Assembly: GCA_032433765.1 (NCBI GenBank)
Contig: JAVIAB010000101.1
Coordinates: forward strand, 67,354,640 to 67,418,639
DNA: 64,000 nt
Direction of reading: 5' to 3'
From: Megaustenia siamemsis
Lineage: Eukaryota > Mollusca > Gastropoda > Stylommatophora > Ariophantidae
The stretch's first letter is position 1. Every line of letters begins with the position of its first letter. The notes beneath the pieces were generated by a model, which searched no databases, was not told where the DNA came from, and saw only the letters and a program-made list of their open reading frames with translations. Shown here one piece after another: positions 21,791-33,814 of this stretch. A program made the position numbers and the translations under genes.

Positions 21791-23345
21791 CGGTATACTG
21801 TATACTTTCTCTGTGCGAGCCATTTCTATATATTCTTTCCAAGTGTTTTTACGTTGCTTCACAGTGTCTAAAAATAACCGCAAAAACACTTGTACTTGTA
21901 CTACAATTTTAACCTTGGTATCTTCTTAGCTTCGATTTTTTACAATGAGCGTAATTTCAGTGAGTACAGTGATATGAAAACATTACGAATGTAAATAAGT
22001 ATTCATAACATTTATCTAAGAAGCGATTCATTATAATATTTTTTAATCAATAAAATATATTAAAGTGCGTGTCTGGAGTAGATGTGTGATATCATCGTTT
22101 TTGGTTCTTGGTTATGGAAGGTCCCGGTATCACTGCAAACGAATTAAAATCCATAATTGCTCAACCGTCCGTGCCAGTGGAATCATCCGAATTACTATCT
22201 CATCTCCCAAACAAAGAAAGGCAGCTGCTGTCCCCATCATAGCAGTCTCAACACTCGCCTAAAAAGACATAAGGCTAAACCGCACATAAAGTGACACATC
22301 CATCTTTTCTCCATAATACGATATCATTCTTCCTCGTAAAAAATAAGAATATCGAAACACGATCAAAACGGATGAAACGCACAGCTCACAGTCTGCACAG
22401 AATACTTAACTCAGTAGCTCCTGCAACAAGCCGGACATGGAATATGAGGAAATTGCAAAAAGGAACATTTTTCAGACATGGGTCTTTATTTCATGCCGCC
22501 TATCCACCATATTGACCGGAAGTTCACGTCCTCCTGAAAATGATGATCGTCATATTTTATAAAATGTATAGCGCCAGATGATGTTACGACATCGTTGTTG
22601 ACAACAAAACATTACCGAGCATATAAAACACAGTTAGTCGTCAGATTATCCCCGTTGTACATCAAATAGCAGACCATACAATTAGCATATGGCCGGTCTA
22701 GGGATATACGATGAGTCATTTTGATGACTTTGCACACACAACAATGGATGCGCCCATAGATTCCCGATTACTCTAGTGAATGCAGCCTACAAGGATGGAA
22801 ACACGGTGCAAATTCCCTAAAGATAAAAAAAAAACTTCGGCTGACTTGACGTAGCAGTCCACATTAATGAGTTGTAACCTGTAAATAACTTGCGTCAAAC
22901 AATTCCAACACAGTCATTGAACAGCATTCAGTGTGTAGACATAAACCGCAGATCAACTCTAGACGGTGGAAGGTTGCATTCATTACACTTGACTTGTCAA
23001 CAAGGAATATTGCCGTGTGTACGACTCCGCTTCATCGGCGCAGATGTGTTAAGTAGAACATCATTTTGACTTTAACGCAGATAATTACAATGGAGAGCCG
23101 AAATTAATTAGTTTCCAAATGTAATTTCTGCACCGATCGAGAGAACATAAACTTTGTTCCACCATCTTGGAAACGAAAGTCATGTGTGTGTGATATCAAG
23201 AAGTCTACAACGACTGAAAATGGAGACTGATTGAAAGTGGATGATATCACGGCACCAACTATACACGTTTGAGGCCGATGGCGATGAGTTGATTTTCGAT
23301 TTATTGTTATTATCTCTTTGCCTTTTGTGATCTTATACTTATCAT
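21791..23345. other. Unassigned sequence, about 1.5 kb
   Basis: No gene or transposon was recognised. Short frames (22065-22262, 22291-22515, 23104-23352) have no motif I can name. The composition resembles neighbouring non-coding sequence. Confidence 0.5.
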
Positions 23346-23800
23346 GTTCCATACCGGTTGGCGTAGGCGATCATGCCCCTCCACAATCTTCTATATACTG
23401 TGCATCGTTTCAGTTCTGTTGTTGATCATTTTCCATGCCATGACACCAAGCTATCCAGTATTTTCTCTCTTTTTCGTCCGCGATCTCTCTTTCCTTTTAT
23501 ATTGCCAGTTGTAACCAAGTATTCCAACTTTCCTCTTCTCATGATGTGCCCGAAAAATGTTGATTGCTTCTTTCTGATGTTTTTTTAAGCTCCCTTTTTG
23601 TGTTTTCCTCTTTGAGAACTTCCTCATTGGTCTTTTTAGCTGTTCAGGGAACCTTCATCATTCTTCTTAGAAATCTCATATATGTGGCCTCTAATCGTCT
23701 TTTCATTTGTTTGTCTATTGTCCTTGATTCGCTCCATAGGTCAGAATTGGTTCTATATAGCACCGATGAACTCTCTTTCTCATTTTCATTGACATTGTGA
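23346..23800 (-). pseudogene. RTE-2 LINE 3' half
   Basis: It starts with TTCCATACCGGTTGGCGTAG and is collinear on the minus strand with 33048-33520 and 46926-47400. The translation contains the RRRLMASTYM-type basic end and the RCYIEPILTYG segment near 23760. Disabled by many changes. Confidence 0.8.
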
Positions 23801-23914
23801 TCATATAGTGGTTTAAATTAATTGTTTCGCGTTGTGATTCTTGTACTATTACTATTATTATTGTTAGGCACTCTTGTCCAAGTGAATACTTCCTTATGTA
23901 AATATCATGTCTAC

Positions 23915-23916
<2 letters not shown>

Positions 23917-23970
<54 letters not shown>
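23917..23970. repeat. (CA)n(TA)n compound microsatellite
   Basis: A CA run changes to a TA run within about 55 bases. Confidence 0.95.
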
Positions 23971-23971
<1 letters not shown>

Positions 23972-25127
23972 GTACAAGGCGTAAGGTGTAACAACACACT
24001 AACCTCCTTCTACTACAAAAGTCCAAAGGAATTCACAAGACACAACTGCTTGAAGGTCTGAAACAGCAGCATAGTCACTAATCACAAATGTATCTATGTA
24101 CACAAAATCAAAATAGTCAACAGCTCACAAAACTAGTGATCTATACATAACATACATCTCGGAATCTGAAATGTGATCTTGTGGTCGGTGAAGCGATTGA
24201 CGTGAATATTATTACTCTTGCTCATTGGTTCTGTCTTTCTCTCCGTGTGCTTGAGAACGTGTTTCTCTCTCCAAACGGTACTTTGTTTCAGGTCGACTTA
24301 GCGGATGCTATTCCGGATTGTTACTCAACTCATCTGAGTGTCCATTGCTTATCTAAGCTCTAGACTCTGGTTGACTTAGCTCCTTGCCATTTCGGCAGCT
24401 TTCTCTCTCAGCTTAACTAAGTAAGAGTTTCGGTCTTGAAGCGTTTCGCTTCTTTGGGAGAGAGCGTTTCTGGTCTCTGGTTAACTAAGCTTTGCCCTCT
24501 CCGGCAGATATATCCTTCAAATATGTGAGCCCTTTGCTCGATCCTGAGGTTCCTTGGGAACTCGGCCCGTCTGGTTCGGGCGAAAGCCTTCTCGGCGTTA
24601 CACGACCCTGCTCTCTCTGGTTCTCTGTGCAAAATTTCGTGCTCCTCTCTTTCACGAGTTTAGGTATGTCCTTTTCCCACGTTTTTATTGGTATTGGTGA
24701 CTTAGCGTCTTCCCTATAATAATCCATACATCGTGACCTTGACGTATGACCTATTTGAAACTATTCTTCTCTGATCCTTCAGCAGCCATCTAACAATACA
24801 TTGCTCTAACCCTGAACTTTAATAATGTCCCAGTTCCCGTCTTCATGACAGCTATACACAATTAACACATACACATTAACACATATGTGCAAACAGCAGA
24901 CATATATGCCATGGCCTCAATGCAAGAGATGGATATAATTATAAGCGAGATCCAATTCTGCCCAACAATGACCACATCCGCTCATTAAAATAAACACCGT
25001 GAGGCCATAGCGCCTTGTGATGGCGTTGCACTGAATTTTAAAAAAAATATAATCAATAACTCAGACCCGAACACCTTGGGCGATTGCACTGGGCAAGCGG
25101 CCTTTATTCTCCGGTTTTACAATTCCC
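23971..25127 (-). mobile_element. Possible 3' LTR of a Gypsy-like element, preceded by a polypurine tract
   Basis: On the minus strand a purine tract CGGGAAGAGGGGGGAAT (about 25128-25144) is followed at once by TGTAAAACCGGAGAATAAAG. This looks like a polypurine tract, a TGT start and a polyadenylation signal. A matching ACA end could be TTACGCCTTGTACA near 23971. There is no second LTR, no primer binding site and no gag/pol, so this is only a candidate. The interior has a short basic frame (24485-24727) of unknown nature. Only about 60 bases of internal sequence remain before the LINE at 25190. Confidence 0.3.
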
Positions 25128-26540
25128 CCCTCTTCCCGGGCGACTGAATAAATGCAAAAATGCCCTAAATATAGTTTATATATATATAACCTAGGTACCG
25201 GTATACACACCTCGCCATCGTTGATGTTGGTTAACAAACATACCTGTTTGATGAAATCTTTTGCTCGTCCTACCCTAATTTTATCTCTTTTTAGCCTGAC
25301 ATCCTTCCCTGTGTTGAGCTCATGATGCAATCGATGCTCCTTATCTGCAATTATCTTCAAGTATGCTCGTACCCTCCAGATCTTGATCCTGTTATCCATG
25401 GTTTGAAAAGTCAAGAAGATACTTCATTGCTACACAGGGAGTGTCCCTAGAATACCCCAAAATAATGGGCATGGCTTCATTCTGTATTTTCTACAGCTTG
25501 TCAATTTTGGTCTTACTGATAATAATAATTGCCAGAACATACTCGATTCGTGCGAGGACCAGTACGTGGAACGGAAGGATAAGCAGCCTCTGCTCGATGT
25601 TGGCAGCTGCCATGATCTTCAAGACGGCTAATTCTTTGCGGGATTTTGTTATCACATTGTGGACGTGGTCCCGAAAACACAGGCTGCGATTAAAATTAAC
25701 TCCGAGGCAGGATATGACCCTTTCCATGGTTACCTCATCAGCTGCCATTCGTTTCACCGGTGTTTTCGCGTTAACTATATATTTGTTAAATGAGAACCAT
25801 GCAACGCATGCTTTATTAGGATTAACAAATGCACCTGCTACTCCACATCAGAAAGAGACCGAGTTCGTTTTGCATTGTGGAAGCGATTTCACTTCTGTCT
25901 CTTCCTTGTCGATATACCAAAATTCGTCAGCAAAAGTTCTATTTCTCCCCCTCAATCCAGCTGTTGTTTCATGATCGTTATTGTGTACATGTTAAATAGA
26001 ACTGGTGACAATGATAAGCCTTATGGCAGCACTGGACAAATGGATGTTGGCTTGGATGACCAACTTCTACATGTGAGTTTCACTTTCCTCTGAAACAGTT
26101 CATCAGCGAACCATCTAATATGGAAGGGGTGCACAGCCAGTTTGAGAAGCATAGGCATGAGGTATTCAAATGGTAATCTGTTGTATGAATCCTCCAGATC
26201 TATAGCAGCAGCATATGTCTGCTCTAGTCTGTGGAAGCCTTCGAAGACGTTGTAGGCGAAAGCTGCCGCAAAGAACCATTTTCTTTCTTATATCTATAAC
26301 CTACGAGTGTGTGTGGGAAAGCGTTTAGTGTCTGTTCAATGTGACAGGTGAGGACACGGGCAACTATTTTCCCCAGTAGTTTGACAGCAACTGTGCTCTG
26401 CATTGTGATGATTCTGTAGGCACTGATCTGAGATTGGTCCTTGTTTGGCTTCGGTAGCGGTAGGAAATAGATATGTAGTAACTCCTCCTTAATCTGGCCA
26501 TTCAAAATGCCAGCATTAAACTCATTGGCCAGATTTTGCA
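25061..26540 (-). pseudogene. Reverse transcriptase region of the second I/R1-type LINE
   Basis: Open pieces: 26224-26541 (IKEELLHIYFLPLPKPNKDQ then SAYRIITMQST, the fingers region with the conserved KP and YR segments), 25491-25757 (CLGVNFNRSLCFRDHVHNV) and 25190-25414 (thumb/linker, DNRIKIWRVRAYLK). The FADD box near 25925 is partly destroyed. A long copy with independent mutations from that at 3776-6643. Confidence 0.82.
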
Positions 26541-27530
26541 AGTCGTCGTCGGCTAAAGTGCATCATTTTTTTGGTCGACCTATTCTTTCATACGTTTCAA
26601 GAGGTCATGTTGTGTCCTTCCATTCCGTATGGCTTTCTGTCATGTCATGGCCGTTTGTCTCTTGTTTCGCCAAGCTTCTACGACTTCTTCGTTCCACCAG
26701 TGCGGCAGCGTCCATCTCTCCTGCCTCCTGCGAGGGACGCTCTGTTTCCTATGTCTGATTTTCCTAATGACGTTCTGGTCTGTGTTCTCAAAGTGAAATG
26801 TGCGGAGCTTGGTTTTCTGGCTTCTATTTCTGTTTTTTTTTTCAATTAGGAGGACACTTGGATAGTGATCACTTCGGTGGACTCCCAGTACACTTCATTT
26901 GCAAACCGATGCGAAGGAGGAAGACATCAGTGCCAGGTCTATGACACTATCATAGTCCCTGTTCGAGTAGCCATTTTAGTTACCCTTCCATCATTCAAGC
27001 ACACTAAATCGACGGACACCAGTGAGTTCTCTAGGTCTTCTCCCTGCTTGTTGTTTATGACGTTACACACTTTTTTCCTCTAGCATTAAAGTCTCCGCTG
27101 GAAATGACGTTCTCCTCCTCGAATGCGAAGAGATTATGCCAGTGTTGTGTGTCCACTTTTCCATTACCGGCGTACACATTTACACCCACGAGAGGAACTG
27201 TGGTCTACACCCTAATCACATGTACCTGCAATTCTCATTATCCCAAGCAAACATATTAAACGCAGCTTTCACCATGTTCTTTCGCACAATGATGGTCTGT
27301 TCAAGGTATCGTCTATTGCAGAAACAATGACATCCAGGGCCCTTAACAGTCCTATCACCAAGAAGTGTTTCTTGTAAAAACATTATATCGGCGCCGCACA
27401 GTAGCTTATAAAGGATGGGTAGACGGTGTTTTATAGATGCACAATTACAATATGTAACGGGCACATACTTTAGGGCTATCCTCTCACACTTCTTAAATTT
27501 CATACCTCCTCTTTTACCTTTTTTAGTTTC
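25190..27530 (-). mobile_element. I/R1-type LINE, second copy, lacking its RNase H and 3' end
   Basis: Collinear on the minus strand with 4500-6630. It begins at 25190 within the C-terminal region (ISDGEVCIPVP-type segment) and so lacks the RNase H domain seen in copy one. It extends further 5' than copy one, to the start of the endonuclease near 27503. The missing 3' end suggests a deletion or a junction with the LTR-like sequence at its left. Confidence 0.85.
26780..27503 (-). pseudogene. Endonuclease domain of the second I/R1-type LINE, N terminus present
   Basis: The open frame 27216-27503 reads YCNCASIKHRLPILYKLLCG and then ADIMFLQETLL. The Asn and the LQET Glu are the first two catalytic boxes of the apurinic-type endonuclease. 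Later boxes follow in other frames towards 26800, including the region complementary to TGATCACTTCGGTGG (SDH box) at about 26858. The domain is broken by frameshifts. Confidence 0.78.
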
Positions 27531-27689
27531 CTCCTACGTTATTGTCTTTGGGCTTCATCTGAATACTTGCTGTCGTCATGATTGATTTTGTCGTTGAACG
27601 TAGATGGTGTGGATAGTCTAGCCTCACGTGCACTCACTCAGTCACATGATCCAGAACGCGTTTCCATGTTATAGACTGGCCAGCTCCAG

Positions 27690-29620
27690 TCAATTTGCTC
27701 TACACGGCATGGAGAAAAGCAATTATGATACCATTACTAAAGCCTGGAAGAGATGGTTCAACGACATCCAGCTATAGATCAATCACCCTTTCAAGTTGTT
27801 TGTGTAAAACAATGGAACGTATAATCAATCTCAGACTGCCGTGGTACCTGGAAAGTGAAAATCTTCTTGTCCCACAACAAGCAGGCTTTAGACTGTGTTA
27901 CTCTTCCGAAAATCAGGCAACAACCTATCTTTCCCAGGAAATTGAAGATGCGTTTCCAGAAAAGAAACTGGTACTGGCAGTATGGATAGACCGAAAGAAA
28001 GCATTTGATAAAGTATGGAAGGAAGGGCTTTTGAAGAAACTGAGAAATTATGGAGTAAATGGCAGGATGTACAAATGGGTCAAAGCATACCTGCATAACA
28101 GGAGAGCCAGTGTGCAACTGGATGGTCTTAAGAGTAAGACGGTCTTACTGCGCCAGGACGTTCCACAGGGAGGGGTACTATCTCCAACACTTTTTTCTGA
28201 TCTACATCAATGACCTAGTTACTGAACTACCACATAGCATCAACGTGACAATGTGTGCAAATGACTTGGTAATGTGGTGCACAGAGGAGTATGCAACAGT
28301 GGCCTCCAAATTGCTACAAAGAGCTATGAATGCACTGAATTCATGGACAAATAGATGGTGTATCAGCATCAATACAGACAAATGCAGCACTACACTTTTC
28401 ACTCTCTCGCCAAAACAATCAGCAGGAACCATCTACATAAACAATGAGCCTGTGAAAGAAGACATACAAGCTACGTATCTCGGAGTTACATTTGATAACA
28501 AACTATCTTGGAAACAGCAGATAAATAAGGCAACCTAAAAAAACAAAGAGGAAATAGGCTATTCTAAGAAAGATGAGTGGAACCACATGGGGTGCGAGTG
28601 GGAAAATACTCAATAAAGTTTACCAACAGAGTATACGCACACTTTAGAATATGGATCATCTGCATGGAGCTCAGCATCAAACACCACACCACACTGCATG
28701 AACTGGATAAAGTATTAACCAGGCACTTAGGGTCATCACAGGAGCAATGAAATTAACAACAATATTGGAGATGGAGAAATTGTGGAGGATACCAGCACTG
28801 AGTGAACAGAGGGACACAAAGGTGCTGATACAGGCAGAAAAATGTGCTTGCGTGCCGAGACATCAAATGAAGGACCGATTCCAAAATCTTGCACTGGGAC
28901 GACTTAAGAGAAGCAGTTTTATCCACCAAGCCAATCGTATTAGTTGACAAACACCGGACATGCCAAGAGTTGTTAGCCCCCTACTGCCCATACCAGAACA
29001 GACTCCCTGGACAGATGAATCAGGATTATCAGTTCAAATACGGACAGCAGTGAAAGGAATAGTTGACAAAGAGGAACAGAATAGTCTACAGCGAAAAACA
29101 ATAACTCTCAGTTTCCTGGATGAAGAATACCCACAAGACCTATGGATTCATGTGTACACAGATGGATCAGCACAGAATGCATTAAAAAATTGGGGGAGCA
29201 GGTGCATATATAGAGTACCCAAATAAAACTAGGGATATGAATAAAAATAGTAACAGGGAAATATTGTCACAATTATGATGCAGAAATACAAGCAATAAAG
29301 TTGGCAATAGAAAAACTGCTGACAAGTAATCTTAGCCCGCAGCCTGTAGTATTTTTGACAGATGCAAGATCAGTACTCCCTTATTGACCTTATTGACTAA
29401 ACTCTGCAAGCACCACAGGGTTGCACTGCAGTGGATCATCCCTTCTCACTGTGGAATACCAGGAAATGAGAAAGCAGATCCGTTGGCAAAGGAAAGTTCA
29501 ACAGGCACACAACTAGATATACCGGTTACATACCATCATAAGAAACAGATAATCAAATCAATCAGAGGACCACAAGCCCCAAATCAGGATGCTTATCATA
29601 ATATTAAAAGTTGTGAACAA
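27690..29620 (+). pseudogene. LINE reverse transcriptase with RNase H domain, plus strand, third LINE type
   Basis: Order of parts: fingers and palm at 27695-28213 (AWRKAIMIPLLKPGRDGSTT, YRSITLSSCLCKTMERI, AVWIDRKKAFDKVW with the first catalytic Asp, DVPQGGVLSPTLF). The palm continues at 28205-28538, where the usual ADD box reads CANDLVMW, an Asp-to-Asn change that alone would abolish catalysis, followed by LGVTFDNKLSWKQQI. The RNase H domain starts at about 29140 (LWIHVYTDGSAQN) and ends with WIIPSHCGIPGNEKADPLAK near 29430-29490. At least four frameshifts are visible. The type (RT then RNase H) belongs to the I superfamily. The 5' part is missing. Confidence 0.88.
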
Positions 29621-29640
29621 GTTATCATAATATAAATATA

Positions 29641-29732
29641 AATTTGACATATCTAATTTCACACAATACAAATAACTATAAACAGTCAATTATATAGTGA
29701 ATTGTATTGTGTGAAATTAGATATATCAAATT
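29641..29732. repeat. 31-bp inverted repeat (hairpin)
   Basis: The arms 29641-29671 (starting AATTTGACATATCTAATTTC) and 29702-29732 are complementary with one mismatch, separated by 30 AT-rich bases. The hairpin lies directly after the LINE relic. It could be a tiny foldback element or a template-switch product. Confidence 0.85.
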
Positions 29733-31282
29733 TTACTACGAAAAGATTAATTGTTTATTTCAATATAATGGATTTCCAATATGGTTGTAAATATCATGTA
29801 TATGTTAATAGACATTGAATGCACAGCTTGTTTAACTGCCACCTTATCTCACTATAGCAATCCATCTTATTATAATGTACACATTCTCCTTTCAATGTTA
29901 TCTCTCTCAGAAACACTTTCACGCCTCTCCACTGAAACATCTGATCTAGCTATCACCCTGAACTAAAGTCCGTATAGAAATCGTTGCCCAAGCTCAAAAT
30001 CAATTTACTCATAAATTATATTGTGGATTGTTGTACACTTTTCCGTGCAATCGTTTTAGTTTCTAGGACTTTAATACCATGCGTTTATATTAAGAAAGGG
30101 ACTATGTTTTGCATTTTACTAGCGTGCTTATGTAAAAAAAAAAAAAGGGTAACGTCTTTAAGAGCAGACAATTACATTTTTATAGTGACATTGTAGTGTG
30201 TAGTAATGTAAAGTCTCATATTTCTTGTACACTATTTTCTTTTGTACACAATTTTTATAAGAAATAGTCATATCTGCAAAATCCATTTTACATTTGGACC
30301 TAATTTTTACAAATTCTAAGGTTCTGGAAAATATAAAACTGCATGTCAAAAATGACGACGGTATGCCAAATAGTTTCTGAGAAAATGTGTGTTGAGTTTG
30401 GGCATACATTTCTGGATTGATTCGAATTGGCCTTCAACAATATTACATTATCCTTTCGAAGTTAAGTCTCTGATAAACACTTTCAATTACCTCAACTGAA
30501 ACTGTTAATCTAACTATCACACCAGATTTAAATATGCGTCTGCTATATCTAATCCGATCTGACATTACTTCTCCTTTTTCTCCTTTCAGTTTGGACCTGC
30601 CCGTGTTCTCTCACCTGTTTCTGAATAACCAGTGAATCCATCATTCGTGCCCGTTTACATTTCTTCTTCCTAATCGTCACTTTACCTTTTTATTTTCATT
30701 GCTCGGTCCTTCTTTATTATGAATATATACGTTCCATTTATATGCGCTATACACTTCTTATTCTTTGACTATTTTAATGTAAACCCTCATACTATGTAAA
30801 TTGACATAATAAAAATAGATAATGAACGAATGCCGCAGGATACGCGGTGTAGTCACGCAAAGTTGTAACCATTATTTCGTTTCTATTTTTGTCATTTCTC
30901 CTTAATGATATTCATTCTAATCGCCGTCACTGATTCTAGTCGCATGAGATGAAAGACATAAAGAAAAATAATTCCCATCCTCTGTAACAGTTATCGGCAT
31001 TTAAAGTACAGAAGTAGATCCATTATTTGTATAATAACGCATCAGAAGACGTCAGGCTATTGTTTATTTGAAAGTGTTATGTTAATTATTACTTTCTTGA
31101 CATACAAGCTTTCTAAACAAAATTATAATATGTGCTACTTAGGTGATCAAGTTTGCACTTGAAGTAAGTAAAACCACCAAGCCTTGTCGCTGGTGTCCAT
31201 AAAAATGTTATTTCATGAGTCGGAGACTAAGGCAGATGAGTTATGTTAGAAGATAGTGATGAGTTATTTCATTATCCGAAAT
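29733..31282. other. Unassigned sequence, about 1.5 kb
   Basis: AT-rich with no recognised gene or element. Short frames at 29781-29966 and 29984-30196 have no motifs. Confidence 0.5.
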
Positions 31283-31535
31283 TATGTGTTTTGATCATTC
31301 TGCCTTGTCACGTGGAAAACCCTTTTTATATGTTGTTTCTTTATATATTCTATGGCGAGACTTAATATTATATATTCCTATCTCTTATCTGAGTTCTTCA
31401 TTTCTGATCTTTTCTCTCAAGCTCTTTGCCTTCATTCGTCTAACACATCATCTAACATTTTCTTTGTGTTCTTGCATCAATGGTCCAGGACTAGCACAAC
31501 GTTGGGATAAAGATTGAATTGTAAAGCTTATCCCA
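31283..31535 (-). pseudogene. LINE family C C-terminal fragment
   Basis: Matches the complement of 51300-51550: the CCTTGTCACGTGG, CTATGGCGAGACT and TTCTTCATTTCTGATCTTTTCTCTC segments. It also holds one copy of the AGCACAACGTTGGGATAAAG sequence that is amplified at 12418-12749. Confidence 0.75.
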
Positions 31536-32605
31536 TCGACAGCCAATATTACGGAACTAAAGATAGTGATGAGTTATTTGATTATCCGAATATTGTTATT
31601 TCTCGAACTACACCTGCGCGCTTTAAGATCGGATAAATGAGTGTAGCTGTAGACAAATGTTCGCTTTTTTCTGGTTCAAAATTAAACTCTAGCTTATATC
31701 AATGCATTCTTTATTCAATGAACTATCAACCTTATTCTGAAGAATTGGGACTCCAAACACCTGACAAGAATGTACAAATGTTGGCTTTTTTGCGTGCATG
31801 TGCTTTGATTGATGAGACTACTTAGATATTCTGAAGAAATGAAGTGACGATAAATGACAGAAAGTGGTTGAATTTTAAGTAGAACCTGTACCCACAGCCA
31901 AAACCATCAACGGTGGCTGATTCACGAGTAATGAATAGAGGGTGGGCACATACGCAGTGCAATTTTATTGATATATAATTAAAGAAAAAAAAAGACAGAA
32001 AACACTTAATTGTTTAGAGGTTGTCAATGAAAGTACAATTAATAAAACAAACTGAAATAACTATATACACGGAGATAGGAAGGAATGAATGTAATAAATT
32101 GTGCAGCAAAAAGAAAAAAAAACTAGTAGAAGTGAAACGATATAAATTAATGAGAGCAGTGCACATCGACAAAGGTATGCGAAATCATAGTGAGAGCAGC
32201 GCACATCGACAAAGGTATGCGAAATCATAGTGAGAGCAGCGGGATATTCACCTAGTACCTTGTGTTATTTCATAGATGACCCTTCAACTTCACAACTTAA
32301 TGTCTCGACATTTGTTTATCAAGGCAACTGTTTACATCTCTATCTGTAATTCATGTGTGTGTTGTCACTTCTATTTGTTTAAAAAAAAAACATATTCTAG
32401 AATTTTTCAGTCTCTAAATGTAGGCTATAAATGCAGGTTTATAGTTATTTTTCGAAACTTTGTAATCCAATTATTTCTTTTAATTCCTTTCTTTCATAAT
32501 ATCACAATTACTCACTTAAACCACCAACATGTATTCCTTTAATATCGATGCTCGTGAGTTTGGTCAAGACGAAGTGCTGAACATAAATATTCTTTTGTTT
32601 TTGAG
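31536..32605. other. Unassigned sequence with a short 41-bp duplication
   Basis: No gene was seen. A 41-base unit beginning GCACATCGACAAAGGTATGC is repeated at 32161 and 32202, and its start recurs at 32231. Confidence 0.6.
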
Positions 32606-32690
32606 GCTTTATGTCACTAACACCATCTTCCATATACGTAAAATGGCGTGACAGGGGTATTTTATTTTTTTATTTTTTTTTTATGCTTTT
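32606..32690 (+). mobile_element. SINE-1 3' end fragment
   Basis: Contains GTCACTAACACCATCTTCCA, TATACG, TGGCGTGACAGGGGTA and a T-rich tail, the last third of the tRNA-derived SINE found in full at 36763, 39977 and 47602. The tRNA-like head is absent. Confidence 0.75.
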
Positions 32691-33044
32691 TTTCAAAACC
32701 TGAACATCAGTTACAGATCGCTGTGGTAATAAATTGGTTGTGGTATTTTCAAGAAATCGGCAGAAACAAAAGTAAAAACTTGAACTATATTGCAGTTGCA
32801 ATTAAACGGTTAATAATAATAATAACAACAATAATAATATTAAAAATAATAATAACAATAAATAAATGTGATGAGAACATAATAACAAATAATCCATATC
32901 TTCTTAGCTTAGCTATAAACCGATTGAAAAACTGAAAGTAAGTAAAACTATCAAGATTCGTTGTAAGGAGAAGTTGCATGTGTATGAAACATACACTATT
33001 TTCAGTTGCGAGATATATTCTGCACTGAGCTATAACAACGGAAT
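32691..33044. other. AT-rich sequence with an (AAT)n-like stretch
   Basis: An imperfect AATAATAAT run spans about 32805-32860. Nothing else is recognised. Confidence 0.6.
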
Positions 33045-33520
33045 CTTTATCATCATGTAACATACCGGTTGGCATGGCGATAATGTCCTTCCACAATTTT
33101 CTATTGATAGTGCATCGTATCAATTATGTTGTTGCCTGTTTTCCATGCCATGAAATCAAGCTAGTATCTTATCTCTTTGTCGTCGGCGATCTCTCTTATC
33201 CTGTATTTTGCCAGCTGTAATAAAGTATTCCAACTTTTTTTCTCATGCCATTTCTCGAAAACAGTTGATCGTTTCTCTCTGATGGTTTTTAGGCGTTCCT
33301 GTTTTATCTTAGCCTCTTTGAGAGTGTCCTCATCGGACTTTTTAGCTTTCACTTAATTTTCAACATTCTTCCAAAAAATGCAACCTTATGTGGACTCGAA
33401 TCGTCTTTTCATTTGTTTCTCTATTTATGTGTGTCCGTGATTCACATAATGGGTCACAAATGGCTCTATATAGCACCGATGAACTCTCTTTCTCACTTCT
33501 ATTGACACAGACTTGTTACA
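33045..33520 (-). pseudogene. RTE-2 LINE 3' half
   Basis: It starts TCATCATGTAACATACCGG, the complement of a GATGA-type tail, and is collinear with 23346-23800 and 46926-47400. The open piece 33161-33352 reads EDTLKEAKIKQERLKTIREK. Ends near the RCYIEPI-type segment. Confidence 0.82.
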
Positions 33521-33814
33521 TGAGACGTTTTTCATTTTATAAATTGTAATTTGGCATTAGCTATTTATTCTGTTTTTTATTTATGTTTTGCATCTTCCAT
33601 CTGATGTTATTATTGTGCCGACTTATTTGACGACTTGAGAGTAGCGGGCTGATAACTGCTGATATTAACCGTATTTGTAAGTAAACTGAATCAGTATCAT
33701 GCTGTTGATGAGGTTAACAAATCCGCAGAATAAATCAACACCAGCAAATATAAATCAAAAACAAAAGTACTTCATTATATGATCAGATAACAGCTGAATC
33801 GGTATTCTTATTTC

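Noticed and set aside
24417..24727. Basic frames of 70-80 residues in the LTR candidate
   Set aside because: No known domain. Overlapping frames on both strands suggest chance openness in a CT-rich stretch, so they are not called as gag.
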